From Sipunculus nudus (lineage: Eukaryota; Annelida; Sipuncula; Golfingiida; Sipunculidae), in assembly GCA_026874595.1 (NCBI GenBank), contig CM049314.1:9602729-9666728 (forward strand): DNA of 64,000 bases, in the 5' to 3' direction. A program made the position numbers and the translations under genes. The notes below the pieces were generated by a model, which saw only the letters and a list, made by a program, of their open reading frames with translations, did not search any database and was not told the origin of the DNA. The stretch's first letter is position 1. Every line of letters begins with the position of its first letter. Of the stretch, positions 58,955 to 64,000 are shown piece by piece.

Positions 58955-59566
58955 CTGTAAGTTAGAAAATATAGTGTGTTTTTTAACCATCGGCGATGGA
59001 AGAGTTCCATCCGAGCTTATCATTGTTCATAGAACCATTTATGGTATACTTGTTTAAAATTTTAAAAAGTGTGGGACAAATTCTGGTTATAACATAATCA
59101 TAAACTCAACGTAAATATACCGGTCAATCAGGAGTATCAGGAGATGCTGAATATGTAAAAGCTAGAAACAGGGTATTTACAAATCATAAACATCTTAAGT
59201 TCTAAAACACATGTAAGACCTGATCTCAGACAAAGAAAGTGGACTTTTTAGAAATTTTTAAAACAAAATATAAAAATCAGGTTCTTTGAGGGTATTGTCT
59301 TAGCCTTTGTGTCAGCTGTATGTTTGATTTTGAAAGTGGAACTGCGAATACCCTGAGGCATATCATTTTGCATGTATACACTATACATACTAACCAAATG
59401 AAAAAAAAATATCAAGACTTTCCAGATATCTCGTTAAAAATTAGAAACCGTGGTAAACCCACCTACTTTACAAATTAAATTGATGTACAATAGGTGACGC
59501 AGTCTCTACTGTTGATTGAATATTTATTGAATCTCAGATTTTTTCAAACCTGATCCTACTTTATTA

Positions 59567-60917
59567 ACAAGTGGCCCATGGGCCATGATGCTCAGCGGAA
59601 TTCAAGGAACCTTGAAATATTGCGCGTGGTCCTTAGAAATTAGGTTATAGCATCCTTGTTTTGGTTTCCAAGAAGATGTTAGCCGGAACTCCCTACACCT
59701 TAAATACCAAGTTTGAAGTTTCTACGTTCAACTGCTACAATTTTGTGTACCTGACTTACAGGGTACTTAAATAATTTCTTCGATATAGCCAATAGAATAT
59801 AGATAACAGTTACCTTATTTCAGGTTTCCAAAAAGCTCTTACAGGGACCTCCCTGCATCTTCATTAAGTTAAATGTTGCAAGGACCAACTGTAACAAATC
59901 GTATATATCTGTCTTATAGGGTGCTCAAATTATGTCCTCTCACATATCTTGCAGAATATAGGTCAAGATGCCCTAGTTTCAGGTTTCATGGAGATTTGCC
60001 CCAAATTTCGCTGGATTTTACGTTAAAATATTCTAGGGCTAGCAGATACAATTTATGTAATGTCTAATTTTTCAGACTGTCATAATCTTATATTTGGCCA
60101 GCTACCTGCAGTATATAGGTGATCATAACCTTGTTTCAGGTTTCCAAAGAGATTTGCCTACAATTTCGAAGGATGTTGTGTTAGAGGATTCTAGGTCTAA
60201 AAGATACAATTCGTGCCGACCTGACTTTCTAGGTGCAAAAATCATGTTTTTGCCCATTGTTTGCAGAATACAGATCACCATGATCTAAATTCAAGTTTCC
60301 ATGTAGGTAATGTAGTACTTCCCTGAATGTCATTTTAAAGATCCTAGACAAAATGGACACAATTTGTGTCTCAACTGATTCACAGGGAATTTAAGATCAT
60401 GTTTTCGGTTCGTAGTTGGCTAAATATAGGTCACATGATCTATTTTTTTCCTAAGGACCTACGGTTTAAAGGATATACAGTTGAAGTTTCTAGGTCCAAC
60501 GGTTGCAAATTGTGCCAAATGAACAGCCAGACTGCTTTATTTGAAGTCTTAAATAAAGACAAAACAATGCCTGCACATTTGAAAATAAATTACAGGTGGT
60601 GCCACCAATCCGCAGGAACTGATGAAAAACCATTATCAATATGCATGGAAAGAAACACAGCAATCAGTGAATTATTTATTCAGATACTTGAGCTTTTGTA
60701 TCAAATTTTAATTATTCTTGGGGTATTACGAGTCCCATAACTCGGACGACAGTACGCAGTGAACAAACTTCCGGTATCCAAAGAGATTTTCTGTAGACCT
60801 CCATGGGTCTCTAGGTCCAGTGGTTAGAATTTGTGCCCTGTCAAAGGACAACTGGACAGACAGCCGGACGGACGATGGAAAAAGAGTGATCACTATACCT
60901 CAGATGACTTTTAGTCT
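59567..60917 (+). mobile_element. Pearl-like element, family 1 (~1.35 kb), in intron 1 of gene B
   Basis: 5' end aagtggcccatgggccatga then tgctcagcgg; core monomers ~155-159 bp apart (cag/caagtttcc at 59821, 59980, 60137, 60292); 3' end has acagacagccggacggac, agtgatcactata and a decayed hairpin. Copy A shows the site without it, confirming mobility. Confidence 0.8.
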
Positions 60918-60974
60918 TTCTTTATTGTATAATCTTGATGAATAATTCAATGATGAAAGAAAAACCTTACTTAC

Positions 60975-60990
60975 TTTTCCTGTATGACAT
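60975..60990 (-). CDS. First coding exon of PHYHIP-like gene B
   Basis: ATG TCA TAC AGG AAA A | GTAAGT: Met-Ser-Tyr-Arg-Lys with a consensus phase-1 donor. It splices to 58954 (GA) to form Arg-His-Thr-Lys and keeps the frame. Confidence 0.75.
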
Positions 60991-61805
60991 CTTGAAGTAA
61001 ATGGATTCAGTTAATCCAATAAACTAGATGCGAAACAATGGTGAGGATATAATCACAAGTAGGCTTGTTCTTCTCCCCATATACTGAAATGTCCAATCGC
61101 GTTCTTCAGTACAACTCAGACTCGACCTCGGGTGCCACTTGATATGTCAGAACCATGTCACTCAAATAATTCCTTATTGGTATGCCATATCGCTCCTGTG
61201 AAAATCTAAAATAACAGATATCTTCTTTCTGGGAAAAAAGTTTATTAATATACTGTAGGGAATACCATTACCTCAGCCCGTGATTAATGATTATCTTTAT
61301 CACTCTTTGTGCCGAGTTACAAATAACAGGTGACACTGTATATAATCTTTAACAGATATATTTTGTCAAGTTCAGTGAGTCCTCTTTTAATCAGTAATGA
61401 ACCTATTCAATGTTATCATCATGTATAGCTTTACTATTATACAGTAACATCAAAATATGGAGACCAGACTCTTTAGCACTCAATACTGTGTGTGATTGAT
61501 AATGGGTACAAAGTTAGACTACATGACCGCATACCTCATCCAATTTTATCCAGATGACCTTCCAAGTATATAATGATCGCATTGGCGGTGAAGCTGAATA
61601 TTCATTGGAGGGACCCAATATTATACACACATACCTATACATATATGAAACCTGTAAGTGCGTACACTGTAAAAAGAGGGCCGAGACTGAACACCTTTAT
61701 AACATTTAATATTTAATAATTTATAACATTTGCGTTCATACATCAAGAAAAACACCAACATTTCTTAACATCAGTGTTTATTCCTCGAATACTAACGTTC
61801 AGTTT

Positions 61806-62175
61806 TTAGCTCAGCTGACTGTAAGTCAACAGAGATATAGGTATGGCGCTTCGTCCGTCGTCCGTTCGGCCGTCCGGTCATCTTGCCGTCCGGTCGTCCG
61901 TTAGCAGGGCACAAATCGTAACCGCTTACCCAAGAAGCCTGTTACTAAAATTCTATGGAGTTCCATGAAAAATCTCCTTGGAAACCTGAAATTAGGTCAC
62001 TGCGACCTATATCCTCCGAGCTATGGGGCTTATAAAAACCGCCCAGAACAATCAACAATTTGATACAAAACCCCTAATATCTTGATAATCAATGCATGGA
62101 TTTTCATGAATCTTGCCTTGAATATTAACCATGACTGGTTTTGTCAGTTCCCGAAAAGTGGTGGCGCTACCTGTA
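61806..62175 (-). mobile_element. Pearl-like element, family 1, reversed, truncated
   Basis: Starts with the terminal hairpin (tagctcagctgactgtaagt, 61806), then gtccgtcgtccg-type microsatellite, gcagggcacaaatcgtaacc and ctccttggaaacctgaaatt. The other end is missing. Confidence 0.75.
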
Positions 62176-62562
62176 TTTTTCTTATTTTTACGAATATTTT
62201 TCTATTTTTTTTACTGTAAAATGACAACAATAATTACAGTTTCTCAGCTGTGATTCCATCTCGTGTCCCAAAACCTGGTGTGTTTATTGATAACAATTTG
62301 ATGTACTGTAGTAATCACCCTGTCTGTCTGTTAAGCTGTCTGTCTGTCTGTACATCCGTCCATCCACACAAAATTTTTTTTTTTGTATAATACATATACA
62401 TAAACATAGACAGAAATAGTGACATTTATGTACATATACATACATACTTACAATATACATAGACAAGGACAACACAGTAACTGATGCTAATGTGGTGAAA
62501 AAAATGCCTTGTAATGCATAATTCACTTATAAAGTGCATTCATATATATTTATATCTATTTA

Positions 62563-62606
<44 letters not shown>

Positions 62607-62628
62607 CATAACATTCTTACAAGTAATA
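62176..62628. other. Non-coding, microsatellites
   Basis: CTGT repeats at 62321-62352 and (TA)n at ~62563-62601. No gene; the TA run borders the L1-like fragment. Confidence 0.6.
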
Positions 62629-64000
62629 TTACACTATCAGAGGTAATATTGGACTCCATTTCCTCAGATGGTGCGCCATCTTACATTGTTTTTCTGCAAT
62701 GATGTATTCTTCCTTTTGCAGTGATTTCACATTTAATATAAAGTTGTTGAACAGAACAGAGTCAGATGAATAACATTTTCCTTTGTATACTGTGAGTTTA
62801 TACGATACTTTGATTGTATGCATCAAAATATTTTTTTCAGTAACTGGAAGAATACCAAATATTATATTATTTGGGAGCATACCTGACATATTTACATTAC
62901 ATGAGTTCAACCATTCACAGATCCTAAAGTACAGGTTTTTTGTGACTATACAATGACAAAAAAGATGTAATATGGTTTCTTGATACAGAAAACAATAGTC
63001 ACATCTACCACTATCAACTAAATTCCATGTGAACAAATGACTGTTTACAGGTCAATAATTATTCATAATTTTATATTGAAACTCTCTTGTATACCAGTCA
63101 GATGAAATCTTATAAATCGATTGAAATCTTAATTTCTTTTCCTCATTTGTAACATTTAAATATCAATCCCATTTTATTTTTTTCTGCTCATTATTTTCTT
63201 TTCAATAAATTTATTATATAACATTTTTGAATCTAGGTTTGGTATCTTAAATGGATCATTCTTAATAAACACAGGATCATCATATTCCTGCATATTTACA
63301 GTATGCTCATCTTCTAATATAGTACGCTGATATTTTGATATAGATGACACTATTGACTGTAACTTGAATTTATCCAATTGTGTTAAATCTCTTTTATCTA
63401 AAGTGCTCCAAGATTTTAATGACCCATCAATATTTATTAGCTCCTGAATGTAATTTATCCCTGCCGCTGACAATTTTTTGTTTAAGTAAGATCCTTTGTT
63501 GGCATTAAATAGTTTGTTATTCCACAATGTTTGCGATAATACTTCAAATTTAGTTATAGGGTAGCAATCGAAAAGTTCAGCCCATGAACACAGGCATGAT
63601 TTATAAAAATTTGGCAGGGAAAGTGGGATCCTCTGTATATCAAAGTTTGATCGTATGAATGCTACTCCACCAATCTTACGTAGATAACCTGTCACCAACT
63701 TCACCCAAGGTTTATCTTTGTCCGTAATTAATCGTTTTATCCATAATACACGTTGGGCTTTTAACATTGATTCTACATCTGGAACTTTAAGACCACCTAT
63801 TTCATAGGATCCAATAGCAGTACAATATTTAACTTTAGGCTTTTTATCCTTCCATATAAATAAGTTAATCATACTTTGTACTTCAGTAATGAAGCCCTTT
63901 GGAGGATCACACATATTAGAGACATACAATATTGTAGATAAAACAAGTGATCGAGCTATTTAAACCCTTCCATACACTGTCAGTGTACGAGTTTTCCATA
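62629..64000 (-). pseudogene. 3' part of an L1/Tx1-like LINE ORF2 (post-RT region), broken
   Basis: 63174-63929: MINLFIWKDKKPKVKY, GGLKVPDVESMLKAQRVLWI and KRLI, the region after the RT in L1-type ORF2. 62629-63036: WNLVDSGRCDYCFLYQETILHLFCHC cut here; CxxC and HxxxHC spacing matches a zf-RVT zinc-binding domain. Between them the frame continues (EEKKLRFQSIYKISSDW) with one base slip at ~63175-63182 and a TGA at ~63050. Upstream of 63929 homologous sequence continues to the right edge with a TAA (GRV-stop-IARSL). The RT itself lies beyond the window. Confidence 0.8.

Larger units (their letters stand above)
59135..61805 (-). repeat. Duplicated gene 5' region, copy B
   Basis: Colinear with copy A (14345-16260): atataaaaatcaggttctt (59268), exon 1, gtcctcttttaatcagtaat, conserved block 61531-61560, and caccaacatttcttaacatc. 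It carries a pearl-like insertion (59567-60917) absent from A, and lacks the 689-bp TIR element of A. Confidence 0.87.

Overview
This is eukaryotic, AT-rich nuclear DNA, most likely from a marine lophotrochozoan and probably a bivalve mollusc. The basis is intron-containing genes with AG acceptors and GTAAGT-type donors, many retroelements, and dispersed elements with ~150-bp internal tandem repeats resembling the bivalve 'pearl'/Helentron-like class. The species cannot be fixed from the window. There is no prokaryotic organisation and no CRISPR array.

Layout. (1) 1-14328: about 4.9 head-to-tail copies (period ~2922 bp) of a Penelope-like retroelement (PLE) on the minus strand. It encodes an RT plus C-terminal GIY-YIG endonuclease. 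Two copies are intact, one runs off the left edge, and two have frameshifted C-termini. Every monomer carries one hammerhead ribozyme (HHR) fold about 180 nt before the ATG. (2) 14340-16260: the 5' part of a gene unit (16-nt first coding exon and flank) that recurs at 41.5-42.1 kb and 59.1-61.8 kb; a TIR element with a 9-bp target duplication is inserted in it. (3) 16.3-23.3 kb: non-coding, with a purine-rich GACAGA tract. (4) 23.4-61.0 kb: a cluster of genes with the phytanoyl-CoA hydroxylase-interacting protein (PHYHIP/PHYHIPL)-like domain. Two are intact on the minus strand (exons 36362-39441 + 41560-41575 and 57567-58954 + 60975-60990). One on the plus strand has a single stop (23.4 kb), and two plus-strand copies are broken (30.0 and 47.7 kb). 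All share a phase-1 acceptor before the domain exon. (5) Transposons lie among these genes: a fold-back PLE with two facing HHRs inside intron 1 of the 36-41 kb gene, several pearl-like elements, a degraded APE-type LINE (51.9-56.5 kb) carrying a tRNA-derived SINE with target duplication, and the 3' end of an L1-like LINE at the right edge (62.6-64 kb).

How it fits together. The PHYHIP-like genes arose by duplication of a unit holding 5' flank, tiny exon 1, intron 1, one large exon and a conserved poly(A) signal. Intron 1 has been a repeated landing site: the PLE array (copy A), the fold-back PLE (copy C) and a pearl-like element (copy B) each occupy it. Paralogous copies give empty-site evidence for two of the insertions. 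The most notable signals are the one-ribozyme-per-monomer PLE array, the facing HHR pair, and the PHYHIP-like expansion with repeat-bearing tails.
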